Below, piece by piece: positions 17,446 through 27,129 of a DNA stretch of 64,000 nucleotides. A program made the translations under genes and the position numbers. The notes under the pieces were generated by a model, which saw nothing but the letters and a program-made list of their open reading frames with translations, was not told where the DNA came from and did no database searches. How positions within the stretch are numbered: position 1 is the first letter of the stretch; every line of letters begins with the position of its first letter. This DNA is from UBA1479 sp963972065. GTDB taxonomy: Bacteria > Pseudomonadota > Alphaproteobacteria > Rhodospirillales > Casp-alpha2. The stretch covers positions 1-64,000 of the forward strand of contig CAXAVJ010000005.1 in assembly GCA_963972065.1 (NCBI GenBank), written 5' to 3'.

Positions 17446-20400
17446 ATGGCGGATCAAACACGAAAATCGGGCTGGCACGTCTGGATCGACCGGGGCGGCA
17501 CCTTCACGGACCTGGTCGCGCAGGCACCGGACGGGCGGCTGGTCACTCATAAGCTGCTGTCGGAAAATCCGGACCAATACGAGGACGCGGCCCTGCAGGG
17601 AATCCGCGACATTCTGGGCGTTTCCCCGGGTGCTGCGATCCCCGAGGGGGCCGTCAATGTCGTCAAGATGGGCACCACCGTGGCCACCAATGCCCTGCTG
17701 GAGCGCAAGGGCGACCGCACGGTTCTGGTCGTCACCGACGGCTTCGGCGACGCGCTGCGCATCGGATACCAGGCCCGGCCCAACATTTTCGCCCGCCACA
17801 TCGAACTGCCGGAAATGCTCTATGAGCAGGTCATCGAAACGCCCGAGCGCGTGAATGCCCAGGGCGAGGTTCTGACGCCGCTTGACGAAGACCGCCTTCG
17901 TGCCGGGTTGCAGGAAGCCTACGACGCCGGCATCCGCGCCGCCGCCATCGTATTCATGCACGGCTACCGCTATCCGGACCATGAACGCCGGGCCGCGCGG
18001 ATCGCCCGCGACATCGGTTTCACCCAGGTCTCCACCAGCCACCAGGTCAGCCCCCTGATGAAACTGGTCAGCCGCGGCGACACCACCGTGGTCGACGCCT
18101 ATCTGTCGCCGATCCTGCGCCGCTATGTCGACCGGGTCGCCGCCGACCTGGGCGATACGCCGCTTCAGTTCATGCAATCCAACGGCGGGCTGACCGACGC
18201 GCGCCTGTTCCAGGGCAAGGATTCGATCCTGTCGGGGCCTGCCGGCGGTGTGGTCGGCATGGTTGAAACGGCGCGCATGGCGGGCTTCGCCAAGGTCATC
18301 GGCTTCGACATGGGCGGAACCTCCACGGACGTCTCGCATTACGACGGGGAGTACGAACGCACGTTCGAAACTCAGGTCGCCGGCATTCGCATGCGCGCCC
18401 CCATGATGAACATCCACACGGTCGCCGCCGGCGGCGGATCGATCCTGCATTTCGATGGGGCGCGCTACCGTGTCGGCCCCGACAGCGCCGGTGCCGATCC
18501 GGGCCCGGCCTGCTACCGCCGGGGCGGGCCGCTGACCGTCACTGACTGCAACGTCATGTTGGGCAAGGTGCAGCCTCAATACTTCCCTGCCGTATTCGGC
18601 CCCGACGCGGACCAGCCCCTGGACGACCGCGCCGTGCGCCGCAAGTTCGAGGACATGGCCCGGACCATCCACGAGGAAACCGGCGATGACCGCACGCCGG
18701 AAGAAGTCGCCGAGGGGTTCCTGAAGATCGCCGTCGAAAACATGGCCAACGCGATCAAGAAAATCTCCGTTCAACGCGGCCATGACGTGACGGAATATGT
18801 ACTCAACGGCTTCGGCGGGGCGGCGGGGCAGCACGCCTGCCTGGTTGCCGACGCGCTCGGCATGAACACCGTGTTCCTGCATCCCTTCGCGGGCGTGCTG
18901 TCGGCCTACGGCATGGGTTTGGCCGATGTGCGGGCGATCCGCGAGAAGGCGGTGGAGGCACCGCTGGCCGCCGGTCTGACCGCCCCCCTGATGGAGATCA
19001 TCGAAGGCCTGGAACAGGACGCCCGGGCAGAGATCGACGGCCAGGGCATCGCAAAGGAAAACGTCGAAACCTTCCGCCGCGCCCATCTTCGCTACAAGGG
19101 CACGGACACGGCCCTGATCGTGCCGTTCGGCGACCGCAACAAGATGATCGACGAGTTCGAAGTTCTGCACCGCCAGCGCTACGGCTTCACCGCCCCCGGC
19201 CGAGGTCACATCATCGAAGCCGTATCGGTGGAAGTCGTCGGCCGCGCCGGCATGGCGGAAGATGCGGATATCGAGGACATCCCCGGCGTGGCCGCCCTGC
19301 GCCCCATGACCCTGGTGCCCATGACCTCGGGTGGCAAAACATATGAAACACCCGTTTACAGGACGGAGGCCCTTCTGCCGGGCGACCGCCTTGCCGGCCC
19401 CACGATCCTGGTCGAGAACACCTCGACCATCGTGGTCGAGCCGGGCTGGGCCGCCGAGATGACCCGCAAGGGCCATCTTATCCTGACCCGGGCGGAGCCG
19501 CGCCCCGAAGTCCACGCCATCGGCACCCAGGCCGACCCGGTGATGCTGGAAATCTTCAACAACCTGTTCATGTCGATCGCCGAACAGATGGGCACGACCC
19601 TGGCCAACACCAGTTATTCCGTGAACATCAAGGAACGGTTGGATTTCTCCTGCGCCGTGTTCGACCGCAAGGGCGAGCTGATCGCCAACGCGCCGCATAT
19701 CCCGGTGCACCTGGGGTCCATGGGCGAAAGCATCCGCGCCGTGATGCGCGACAACGCAGGCAAGATCAAACCCGGCAACGTCTATGCCCTGAACGCGCCT
19801 TACAACGGCGGCACCCACCTGCCGGACGTCACGGTCATCACGCCCGTGTTCGACGACAAGGGCCAGGATATTTTGTTCTATGTCGGCTCCCGCGGTCATC
19901 ACGCCGATATCGGCGGCATCACCCCGGGCTCCATGCCCCCCGACAGTAAAACGGTCGAGGAAGAAGGTGTTTTGATCGACAACTTCCTTCTGGTCGATCA
20001 GGGCAATCTGCGCGAGGACGCCCTGCGCGATCTTCTCTGCGGCGGGACCTATCCGGTGCGCAATTTCGATCAGAACCTGGCCGATCTGGCCGCCCAGATC
20101 GCGGCTAACGAAAAAGGGGCCCAGGAACTGCGCAAGATGGTCGATCACTTCGGCCTGGAAACGGTCTGGGCCTATATGGACCATGTCCAGGACAACGCCG
20201 AGGAAAGCGTGCGCCGGGTGCTTGACGTGCTGACCGACGGGCAGTTCACCTGCGAGATGGACAACGGTGCGGTGATCGACGTGAAGATCACGGTCAATCA
20301 TAAGAAGCGCGAGGCGACGTTGGATTTCTCCGGCTCATCGGCGCAGTTGGACAGCAACTTCAACGCCCCCACGGCTGTCTGTCATGCCGCGGTGCTCTAT

Positions 20401-21060
20401 ACCTTCCGCACGCTGATCGACGACGACATCCCCTTGAATGCCGGCTGCCTGAAGCCGCTCAAGCTGGTGATCCCCAAGAAATCCATGCTGGCGCCCGTCT
20501 ATCCCGCCGCCGTGGTCGCCGGTAACGTGGAAACCAGCATGATCATCACCGACGCGCTGTTCGGCGCCTTGGGCGCCCTCGCCTCCAGCCAGGGAAGCTG
20601 CAACAACTTCACCTTCGGCAATGACCGCCACCAGTACTACGAAACCATCTGCGGCGGGTCGGGTGCGGGACCGGACTTCGACGGCACGGACGCCGTCCAC
20701 ACCCATATGACCAACACCCGGCTGACCGATCCGGAAGTCCTGGAATGGCGCTTTCCCGTGCTGGTCGAACGTTTCGCCATCCGCCAGGGATCAGGCGGTG
20801 CGGGGGCCCATCCGGGCGGCAACGGCGTGGTCCGGCGCATCCGTTTCCTCGAAGACATGACGGCGGCGATCCTGTCCAGCCACCGCCGCGTACCGCCCCA
20901 CGGAATCGACGGCGGCGGCGCTGGCATGATCGGGCGCAACGCCGTGGAACGGGCCGGCGGCACGGTCGAGGAATTAACCGGCACGGACCGCCGCGAGCTT
21001 AAACCCGGCGACGTGTTCATCATCGAAACACCGGGCGGCGGCGGTTTCGGCGCGGTGTAA
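17446..21060 (+). CDS. 5-oxoprolinase / hydantoinase A-B fusion
   Basis: ATP-dependent 5-oxoprolinase-type enzyme (5-oxo-L-proline to L-glutamate) of 1204 residues, joining HyuA and HyuB modules. The HyuA half has DRGGTFTDLVA (about 14-24), VVKMGTTVATNALLERKGDR, FDMGGTSTDVSHYDGEY, and GFGGAAGQHACLVADALG. The HyuB half starts near residue 690 with DPVMLEIFNNLFMSIAEQMG and contains SRGHHADIGGITPGSMP. ATG 17446 is used, since the upstream frame is short and unconserved. N-methylhydantoinase is an alternative activity; the single-chain form favours oxoprolinase. Confidence 0.92.
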   Translation: MADQTRKSGWHVWIDRGGTFTDLVAQAPDGRLVTHKLLSENPDQYEDAALQGIRDILGVSPGAAIPEGAVNVVKMGTTVATNALLERKGDRTVLVVTDGFGDALRIGYQARPNIFARHIELPEMLYEQVIETPERVNAQGEVLTPLDEDRLRAGLQEAYDAGIRAAAIVFMHGYRYPDHERRAARIARDIGFTQVSTSHQVSPLMKLVSRGDTTVVDAYLSPILRRYVDRVAADLGDTPLQFMQSNGGLTDARLFQGKDSILSGPAGGVVGMVETARMAGFAKVIGFDMGGTSTDVSHYDGEYERTFETQVAGIRMRAPMMNIHTVAAGGGSILHFDGARYRVGPDSAGADPGPACYRRGGPLTVTDCNVMLGKVQPQYFPAVFGPDADQPLDDRAVRRKFEDMARTIHEETGDDRTPEEVAEGFLKIAVENMANAIKKISVQRGHDVTEYVLNGFGGAAGQHACLVADALGMNTVFLHPFAGVLSAYGMGLADVRAIREKAVEAPLAAGLTAPLMEIIEGLEQDARAEIDGQGIAKENVETFRRAHLRYKGTDTALIVPFGDRNKMIDEFEVLHRQRYGFTAPGRGHIIEAVSVEVVGRAGMAEDADIEDIPGVAALRPMTLVPMTSGGKTYETPVYRTEALLPGDRLAGPTILVENTSTIVVEPGWAAEMTRKGHLILTRAEPRPEVHAIGTQADPVMLEIFNNLFMSIAEQMGTTLANTSYSVNIKERLDFSCAVFDRKGELIANAPHIPVHLGSMGESIRAVMRDNAGKIKPGNVYALNAPYNGGTHLPDVTVITPVFDDKGQDILFYVGSRGHHADIGGITPGSMPPDSKTVEEEGVLIDNFLLVDQGNLREDALRDLLCGGTYPVRNFDQNLADLAAQIAANEKGAQELRKMVDHFGLETVWAYMDHVQDNAEESVRRVLDVLTDGQFTCEMDNGAVIDVKITVNHKKREATLDFSGSSAQLDSNFNAPTAVCHAAVLYTFRTLIDDDIPLNAGCLKPLKLVIPKKSMLAPVYPAAVVAGNVETSMIITDALFGALGALASSQGSCNNFTFGNDRHQYYETICGGSGAGPDFDGTDAVHTHMTNTRLTDPEVLEWRFPVLVERFAIRQGSGGAGAHPGGNGVVRRIRFLEDMTAAILSSHRRVPPHGIDGGGAGMIGRNAVERAGGTVEELTGTDRRELKPGDVFIIETPGGGGFGAV

Positions 21061-21065
21061 GGCAT

Positions 21066-21092
21066 CCTTAACCGGCGGTTAACCAAGGTTTT
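21066..21092 (+). terminator. Likely terminator of the oxoprolinase gene
   Basis: The inverted repeat TTAACC-GGC-GGTTAA begins eight bases after the stop. It sits between CC and AACCAAGG and is followed by TTTTCT. The stem is short, so termination strength is uncertain. Confidence 0.45.
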
Positions 21093-21218
21093 CTATAAGA
21101 TTCCCAGGATTCCGGGTGCGATTCGGGGGCGTTTGACCACCGGGCCGTCGGGGCATAGACTCGTCCCGCAGTTCGGCGCGCCGACCGAATCCTTAAGAAC
21201 TTGAGGGAGTTTCACCGC

Positions 21219-22538
21219 GTGCGCAGACGGGCGATTGCCGGAACGATAATTGCTGGATGGCTTCTGGCGGCGGCACTTTGCGCGCCGCAAACCGTTCGCG
21301 CGGCCCCGCTCGAAATCGAACTTGCGCGCCTGATCACCAACCATCCCAATATTCTGGCCGCCCAGAACACCCTGGAAAGCAACCGCCAGGGCATCGACGT
21401 CGCCAAGGCCCGGCGCCTGCCGACCCTGAACATGACCGGCGACGCGGGGCGTGAGTTCATCGACAGCCCATCGACGCGCGCGTCCGGCGCCAAAAGCATC
21501 GAGAACAAGAACGTCGCCACCTTTACCCTGTCGCAGAACCTGTTCGACGGCTATGCCACTCGGACGGCCATCCATATCGCCGAATTGAACGAGCATCTGG
21601 CCCGCATCACGCTGGAAGGCACGCGCCAGAACACCCTGTTCCAGGGCGTGCGGGCCTATATCACCGTGCTGCGGCAGATGCGCCTGCTCGGCATCACCAT
21701 CGAAAGCGAAGGCCGCATCCAGCGCCAGTTGAACCTGGAAGATGAACGGGTGCGCCGCGGATCGGGGATCGCCGTCGACGTGCTACAGGCCAAATCACGC
21801 CTGCAGGTCGCCAAGGAACGGCGTGTCGGCTTCGAAGGCCAATTGCGCGATGCCATGTCGCGCTATCAGCAGGTGTTCGGATTCCCCCCCAATCTGGAGG
21901 ACATGTACGACCCGCGCCCGCCGGTTAACGCCGTGCCCAGCGAGCTTGACCGCGCCCTTGCCATCGCGTTGGTCGAAAACCCCGCCGTGCGCGAGGCCGG
22001 CACCAGTATCGACATCACCCGCCAGCGCGAGGTCGAGGCCAAATCCGGGCTCTATCCGACCGTCGACCTGGAGGGCGAATTCAACATGGAACAGAACAAC
22101 GGCGGCGTGCTCGGCACCCGGCGCGACTACAGCATCGGGTTCCAGGCCGATTGGGAACTGTTTTCCGGCTTTTCCACTCGCTCCTCGACCCTGCGCGCCG
22201 CCTATGACACGGCCGCCAACCGCAACAAGCTGCAGGCCGCCGCCCGCACGGTGGAGGAACAGGTCCGCCTGGCCTGGCAGGCCCTGGAAACCGCCCGCGA
22301 ACGGGTGATCCTGCTGGAAAACGCGGTCAACATCGCCTCGGAAGTGGCGCAAAGCCGGCGCAAACTGCGCGCCGCCGGTAAGGAAACGGTGATCAACGTG
22401 CTCGACGCCGAGAACGAGGTCAACAACGCGCAGATCAATTTCACCACCGCGTCCTACGACGAAAAGACCGCCGCCTATCAGCTTCTCCTCGCCCTCGGCC
22501 GTCTTGATCCCTTGAGCCTGAACCTCGTGGTGCAGTAA
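21219..22538 (+). CDS. TolC-family outer membrane efflux protein
   Basis: Outer-membrane channel of the OMF family, 439 residues. The N-terminus is a signal peptide (RRRAIAG then hydrophobic AGWLLAAALC, cleavage near VRA-AP). The mature part has the two OEP repeats with long amphipathic helices, e.g. ETVINVLDAENEVNNAQINF near the C-terminus, a conserved TolC feature. GTG 21219 lies nine bases after GAGGGAG; the more upstream TTG at 21201 overlaps that ribosome site and is less likely. No RND or ABC pump partner is adjacent. Confidence 0.92.
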   Translation: MRRRAIAGTIIAGWLLAAALCAPQTVRAAPLEIELARLITNHPNILAAQNTLESNRQGIDVAKARRLPTLNMTGDAGREFIDSPSTRASGAKSIENKNVATFTLSQNLFDGYATRTAIHIAELNEHLARITLEGTRQNTLFQGVRAYITVLRQMRLLGITIESEGRIQRQLNLEDERVRRGSGIAVDVLQAKSRLQVAKERRVGFEGQLRDAMSRYQQVFGFPPNLEDMYDPRPPVNAVPSELDRALAIALVENPAVREAGTSIDITRQREVEAKSGLYPTVDLEGEFNMEQNNGGVLGTRRDYSIGFQADWELFSGFSTRSSTLRAAYDTAANRNKLQAAARTVEEQVRLAWQALETARERVILLENAVNIASEVAQSRRKLRAAGKETVINVLDAENEVNNAQINFTTASYDEKTAAYQLLLALGRLDPLSLNLVVQ

Positions 22539-22585
22539 ACCTATGTGCGGGCCAATCCGGCCCGGCACAACGGAGTTGCCCCGCC

Positions 22586-23578
22586 ATGGAAGGTTCCCTG
22601 TTTTCCCGTGACCGGCTGGTCACCCTTGACGCCGTCCGCGCCGCGCGCGCCAACATGCCCCATGCCATCCGGCGCACGCCCGTCGTGCCCGTGGCCCGGG
22701 ACAGTGCCGAGGTCGGCCGGGAAACCCTGTTCCTGAAGTGCGAGAATTTACAGGTCACGGGTGCGTTCAAAGTGCGCGCCGTGTTCAACGTGATGCATTA
22801 CCTGACGGCGGAACAGAAGGCCAAGGGCGTGGTTCTGGCCTCATCCGGCAACTTCGCCCAGGGCTTCGCCTTCGCCGGCAAGACCCTGGGCGTTCCCATC
22901 ACCGTCGTGATGCTGGACGCCACCAGCCCCTATAAGGTCCAGGGAACGGAAGGCTACGGCGCCGAGGTTTATCTGTGCGGCACGGACGCCCTCGCCCGCC
23001 AACCCACGGTGGAACGCCTGGCCGTGGAGCGCGGCATGACCGCGATCGACACCTGGGAAGACCCGCCGATCATCGCCGGCCACGGCACCATCGGTTTTGA
23101 GATCATGGAACAATGCCCCGACGCCCAGCAGGTCCTGGTCCCCGTGTCGTCGGGCGGGGTCGCCGGCGGCATCGCGGCGGCGGTCAAGCTGATCAACCCG
23201 AACGTGAAGGTCGTCGGCATCCAGCCGGAACGCGCCAACGCGGCCTATGTCTCGCGCCAGGCAGGCACGCCCACGGCCATCGACTATTGGGACAGCATCG
23301 CCGACGGGCTGAGCGCCCGGCGCCCCGGCGAATACCCGTTCATGCATCTGGACGCGTTTCTCGACGACATCGTTCTGGTCTCGGAACAGGACATCGCTCG
23401 CGCCTTCAAGACCATCCTGACCCGCACCAAGATGCTGGGCGAGCCGGCCGGCGTCACCGCGGCGGCCGGGTTCCTGTCGGGCAAGGTCGATACCTCGTTG
23501 AAGACGGTCGCGGCTCTGACCGGCGGAAATCTGACCCGGGAAACGGTGCTGAAGCTGCTGGACATGGCCGCCGACTGA
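22586..23578 (+). CDS. PLP-dependent threonine/serine dehydratase family protein
   Basis: Fold-type II PLP enzyme of 330 residues, related to threonine ammonia-lyase. The Schiff-base lysine lies in TGAFKVRAVF (Lys about 62), the substrate loop is ASSGNFAQGFAFA, and the phosphate loop is PVSSGGVAGGIAA. There is no C-terminal ACT domain, so it is the short, catabolic-type form. It could act on threonine, serine or a hydroxy-amino acid. It stands 47 bases after the TolC gene. Confidence 0.88.
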   Translation: MEGSLFSRDRLVTLDAVRAARANMPHAIRRTPVVPVARDSAEVGRETLFLKCENLQVTGAFKVRAVFNVMHYLTAEQKAKGVVLASSGNFAQGFAFAGKTLGVPITVVMLDATSPYKVQGTEGYGAEVYLCGTDALARQPTVERLAVERGMTAIDTWEDPPIIAGHGTIGFEIMEQCPDAQQVLVPVSSGGVAGGIAAAVKLINPNVKVVGIQPERANAAYVSRQAGTPTAIDYWDSIADGLSARRPGEYPFMHLDAFLDDIVLVSEQDIARAFKTILTRTKMLGEPAGVTAAAGFLSGKVDTSLKTVAALTGGNLTRETVLKLLDMAAD

Positions 23579-23592
23579 GGCGGGCAAGCTCG

Positions 23593-23901
23593 CTAGGTCT
23601 TTTCCCCGGCAACCGGCGGCTGATCGGCACCGGGGCCGTCCTTGCGATCTTCGCCCGGCGGGTTCTTTCGTCGAATGATGATATCGCCGTTGGGCAGGAC
23701 CTCGGGCATTTCGTACTGAGGGATGGTCATGATGAACAGCTCGAAGGCGCGCAGGATCTTCTTCGTCCCTTCCTCCAGCAACACGTCCGGATCAGGTGCA
23801 TTCGATTGCGCCTGGGCGGTGGCGACGGGAACCGCCGCCAGCATCAGGGCAAAGATCGCGGCAACACTGCGGCGAAGGATTGGTGGCGTAACGGATGGCA
23901 T
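23593..23901 (-). CDS. Small secreted protein of unknown function
   Basis: A 102-residue protein with a clear signal peptide (about 1-31; hydrophobic SVAAIFALMLAAVPVATA, cleavage likely after AQA). The mature part is short and acidic: LLEEGTKKILRAFELFIMTIPQYEMPEVLPNGDIIIRR. It ends in a charged, proline-rich tail. Similar exported small proteins occur in Rhodospirillales as hypothetical proteins. ATG 23901 follows GGAGAG. Confidence 0.7.
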   Translation of the reverse strand: MPSVTPPILRRSVAAIFALMLAAVPVATAQAQSNAPDPDVLLEEGTKKILRAFELFIMTIPQYEMPEVLPNGDIIIRRKNPPGEDRKDGPGADQPPVAGEKT

Positions 23902-23948
23902 GGTTGCTCTCCTGTGGTGGCCGCTGCGGCCCCCAAGATCTGATGGGC

Positions 23949-24233
23949 TTACGCGCCCTTGGCCAGAAAGGCCGACGATACCGCGAAGGCATCCAGTTGA
24001 TCGTCCCGCGCGCCCTCCAGGGTGTCCAGGCGGTCCAATTCCCGGCAGATGGCATCACGCTTTTCGATCAGCGTCTTGAAATGCAGATCGCAGCCGGCGA
24101 CCTGGGGTGGATAATCGCGAAGTTCCTGGAAGATCGGTCGCTTGACCGCCTGCAGGCGGTCATGCAATTCCTGCCAGCGTCGGTTCTGCATGGCTGCGTC
24201 TTCGTCGCGATGGGCCATTTTGAGATTGCTCAT
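23949..24233 (-). CDS. Small coiled-coil protein of unknown function
   Basis: A 94-residue, highly charged, probably helical protein without signal or membrane segments. It begins MSNLKMAHRDEDAAMQNRRW. ATG 24233 is preceded by GGAGAG and is preferred to the longer open frame. One cysteine (AGCDLHF) is present and no known motif. It lies between the small secreted protein and the Fnr gene on the same strand. Confidence 0.6.
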   Translation of the reverse strand: MSNLKMAHRDEDAAMQNRRWQELHDRLQAVKRPIFQELRDYPPQVAGCDLHFKTLIEKRDAICRELDRLDTLEGARDDQLDAFAVSSAFLAKGA

Positions 24234-24307
24234 GGACGGACTCTCCGCTGGCGGTGGTCCTTCACATATGGCCGGCAACCACCATGGCCGCAAGACCGGC
24301 GAACGAT

Positions 24308-25060
24308 TTATCCCGGCCCCTGGGCGATGTCTTCAAGCCCGTCACGGGACAGGATTTCGACCGCCCCGCCATGTTCGGCGCCGATCACGCCCGCTTTGCG
24401 TAGCTTGGTGAACGAGCGGCTGACCGTTTCCACGGTCAACCCCAGGTAATCCGCGATATCAGCACGGCGCATATTCAGGCGCAGCGCCCCATCGTCGTTG
24501 ACGCAATCGGGCGCCTTGTCCAGCAGGGTCAACAAGAAGACAGCGATGCGTTCCTCGGCCGTCAGCCGGCCAAGCGACAGCATCTGTCCCTGAGCAGTGG
24601 TGATTTCGCGTTGCAGCTTCAGGATCACCGCCTTGGCCAATGACGGATACTGCCCAACCAGTTCCGTGATGCGGGCGCGCGGGAAACTGCATACCGTCAC
24701 CGGCGTCAAAGCTTCGGCCGTGACGGGATAGTCGGGCCCATCGGGCAGGCCGATCAGATCGCCCGCAAAATAGAACCCGGTGACCTGACAGCGCCCGTCG
24801 GCGAGAAGCTTGTATTGCTTGAACACGCCGGAGGTGACGGTGAAGACATTATCGGCGGGGTCGGATTCCTGAAACAACGTCTGGCCGGCCGCCAGCTTAC
24901 GGCGGTTTACGTGCTCGGCCAGATGGGACAATTCATCCGTGCTCAAGCCCGAGCAGGCAGCCAGATGACGTGCAACGCAGCTGGCGCATTCCTGCGGTAG
25001 ATGATCCCGTTCCCGGGCCGCATCACATAGGCCGATCACTTTGGCGGTGACAGATGCCAT
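24308..25060 (-). CDS. fnrL: Crp/Fnr-family regulator, FnrL-type oxygen sensor
   Basis: Transcription factor predicted to sense oxygen with a 4Fe-4S cluster. Cys25-X2-Cys28-X7-Cys36 is the FnrL arrangement of the N-terminal cluster ligands, and Cys125 in PVTVCSFP is in place for the fourth. A cyclic-nucleotide-binding fold (about 40-150) is followed by a long dimer helix. The C-terminal HTH holds LGLTVETVSRSFTKLRK, whose E-x-x-S-R contacts TTGAT half sites in Fnr. Its own promoter and leader are described at 25081-25147. Confidence 0.9.
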   Translation of the reverse strand: MASVTAKVIGLCDAARERDHLPQECASCVARHLAACSGLSTDELSHLAEHVNRRKLAAGQTLFQESDPADNVFTVTSGVFKQYKLLADGRCQVTGFYFAGDLIGLPDGPDYPVTAEALTPVTVCSFPRARITELVGQYPSLAKAVILKLQREITTAQGQMLSLGRLTAEERIAVFLLTLLDKAPDCVNDDGALRLNMRRADIADYLGLTVETVSRSFTKLRKAGVIGAEHGGAVEILSRDGLEDIAQGPG

Positions 25061-25080
25061 TGTTTCCTACCCAAGGCTGC

Positions 25081-25147
25081 TTCCGGCGGTGGCAAACCCA
25101 TTTCCCACCGCCGGAATGTATTATAGAGCAGCCCAGGTCCGGTGCAA
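25081..25147 (-). promoter_or_regulatory. fnr promoter with 12-bp hairpin at the transcript start
   Basis: On the minus strand TTGCAC (25147-25142) and a perfect TATAAT (25125-25120) are 16 bp apart. Immediately downstream, 25116-25105 and 25092-25081 form a perfect 12-bp inverted repeat with a 12-nt loop, so the mRNA would begin with a GC-rich hairpin about 20 bases before the AGGAAACAATG start region. Confidence 0.6.
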
Positions 25148-25178
25148 TTCCGGATCGTGGCAGAAGGTGTGGCTTTAC

Positions 25179-26198
25179 CTATTCGGCGGCTTGGCCCGCG
25201 TTCTGCACGATGACGCCCGCGTGCTGGGTGACCATCACCTTGTTCAGCAGCTTGACGCAGGAATAGACCGCGAAGGTATGCGGACAGGGTGTTTCCGTCA
25301 GCTTGGCCAGTTCCAGCACGGCACCGATCAGGGCTTCGGTCTCGAGCGACCGGCCCGCCTCGACGTCCTGCAGCATGGAGGTTTTGTGCGCACCGACGCT
25401 TTCCGCGCCATCGATACGCTTTTCGATGGTATGGCGGAAGGTAATACCCAGCTTTTCCGCGACGATCTGGGCTTCCTCCATCATCTTCTGCGCCAGATGC
25501 CGGGTTTCAGGGAACTGGCAGATGTCGACCAGGGTCGCATGGGTCAGCGCGCTGATCGGGTTGAAGCTGAGGTTGCCCCAGGCCTTGAGCCAGATTTCCG
25601 AGCGGATGTCCTCAAGCACACGGGACCGGAACCCCGCCCCTTCGAGAAGGTCCTTCAGGCCTTCCACCCGCGCGCTGATCGATCCATCCAGCTCGCCGAT
25701 GGGGAAGCGGTCGCCCTCGACATGCTTGATGACGCCCGGTTCCGTCACGGCGGCAGCCGGGTAGACGACGCAGCCGATGATGCGGTCGCCGTCGATGTAC
25801 TTGGTCAGCACGCCGTCCGGATCCAGGCTTTCAAGCTGCTTGCCGTCGTGCGGGCCGCCATGGTTGTGGAAATACCACCACGGAATGCCGTTCTGCACGG
25901 TCATGATCATGGTGTTCGGTCCCATGAGCGCGCCCAGGTCCTTGGCAACCAGTTCCAGATAGTGGGCCTTGAGCCCCAGGATGATCAGGTCCTGTTCGCC
26001 CGCATCGGCGCATTTTTCGAACGCTTTCACCTGGGCGACATGTTCCGATCCGTCTTCCCAGATCAGTTTCAACCCGTTCTGGCGGATCGCCTGAAGGTGC
26101 GGTCCCATATCGATGACGCTGACGTCGTTTCCGGCCAAGGCCAGTTTAGCGCCCATAAGACCGCCGATGGCGCCGGCGCCGATCACGCATACTCGCAT
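25179..26198 (-). CDS. Ketopantoate reductase (ApbA/PanE) family oxidoreductase
   Basis: NADP-dependent reductase of 339 residues resembling 2-dehydropantoate 2-reductase. It begins MRVCVIGAGAIGGLMGAKLA, a Rossmann dinucleotide motif. It has EIWLKAWGNLSFNPISALT, the substrate-binding helix with the catalytic lysine. It is longer than E. coli PanE (about 303 residues). It shares an operon with the FAA hydrolase 98 bases upstream, so it may act on another 2-oxo acid rather than in pantothenate synthesis. ATG 26198 is used; the upstream frame lacks the motif. Confidence 0.82.
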   Translation of the reverse strand: MRVCVIGAGAIGGLMGAKLALAGNDVSVIDMGPHLQAIRQNGLKLIWEDGSEHVAQVKAFEKCADAGEQDLIILGLKAHYLELVAKDLGALMGPNTMIMTVQNGIPWWYFHNHGGPHDGKQLESLDPDGVLTKYIDGDRIIGCVVYPAAAVTEPGVIKHVEGDRFPIGELDGSISARVEGLKDLLEGAGFRSRVLEDIRSEIWLKAWGNLSFNPISALTHATLVDICQFPETRHLAQKMMEEAQIVAEKLGITFRHTIEKRIDGAESVGAHKTSMLQDVEAGRSLETEALIGAVLELAKLTETPCPHTFAVYSCVKLLNKVMVTQHAGVIVQNAGQAAE

Positions 26199-26296
26199 GA
26201 TGTGTTCTCCCTGCTTTTCTCTGTTTCCCTGCGGCGGGCACGTCACATGCCCGCACGGTGTTCCCTGCGTCGGAACCGTTTGCGAAGCGGATCCGT

Positions 26297-27070
26297 CTAA
26301 TTATCGAAAGTGTTGCTTAGCGTGCCGATTCCATCAATGACAATCTCCACCGTGTTGGACGGCTCCTTCATGCTGCCGACGCCGACGTTGGTGCCGCAGG
26401 CGATGACGTCGCCCGGCTCCAGCGTCACATCGTGGGAGATTTCACTGATCAATTTGGCCGGCGTGCGCAGCATGTCGGAGACCGGATAATTCTGCCGTTC
26501 CGCGCCGTTGAGGATCGTCTTCACGGTCAACTTCATGGGGTCCAGGCCCGTGGCGATGACCGGGCCCAGCGGGCCGAAGGTGTCGAAGCTTTTGCACCGG
26601 GTCCATTGGGCGAAGGTTTCATCGCGCTTCAGGATATCGGCCGCCGTCACGTCATTGACGCAGGTATAGCCGAACACATAGCCGAGCGCGTCGGCTTCCG
26701 ACACATTCTTGCAACGCTTGCCGATGACGATGCCCAGTTCGCCTTCATAGACGATCTTGCCGTCGTAACTGGCGGGCCGTTCGATGGCCGCCCCCGTGCC
26801 GATGACCGAATTGTTGGTCTTGATGAACCACAGCGGCTCTTCCGGGCGCACGCCGTTCATTTTCTCGCGCATGGTGTTGTAGTTGTTCCAAAGGGCAACG
26901 ATCTTGCCCGGCCGCACCGGCGCCAGAACCGTGACGTCCGCCAGATTGACGGTCTCGCCGGTCGCCTTCGCACCTTGGAACATGTCCCCGGAATGTACGC
27001 TGATGGCCTCGCCGTCGAGCGTGCCGAAACCTTCAGCGCCCTGGTGCGCGTACCTGATCCACAAAGTCAT
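26297..27070 (-). CDS. Fumarylacetoacetate hydrolase (FAH) family protein
   Basis: FAH-fold enzyme of 257 residues that hydrolyses or decarboxylates a dicarbonyl or oxo acid. The metal-binding Glu residues lie in VYEGELGIVIGKRCK, with downstream Asp in CVNDVTAADIL. KSFDTFGPLGPVIAT and a C-terminal GDVIACGTNVGVG are characteristic of the family. ATG 27070 (MTLWIRYAHQG) is chosen over the longer frame. A GTATAC site lies 65 bp upstream. The substrate is not predictable. Confidence 0.87.
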   Translation of the reverse strand: MTLWIRYAHQGAEGFGTLDGEAISVHSGDMFQGAKATGETVNLADVTVLAPVRPGKIVALWNNYNTMREKMNGVRPEEPLWFIKTNNSVIGTGAAIERPASYDGKIVYEGELGIVIGKRCKNVSEADALGYVFGYTCVNDVTAADILKRDETFAQWTRCKSFDTFGPLGPVIATGLDPMKLTVKTILNGAERQNYPVSDMLRTPAKLISEISHDVTLEPGDVIACGTNVGVGSMKEPSNTVEIVIDGIGTLSNTFDN

Positions 27071-27129
27071 TCTTCTGTTTCCCCACGAATTGCTGTTTAT
27101 GACGCGACCTGGGCCGCCCCGATTGCTGA

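Noticed and set aside
17326..20301. Very long open frame antisense to the oxoprolinase gene and in frame with the 2-hydroxyacid dehydrogenase
   Set aside because: The translation is the typical His/Gly/Asp/Arg-rich shadow of a high-GC gene; the plus strand has the conserved HyuA/HyuB motifs, and the dehydrogenase has its own good start at 17325.
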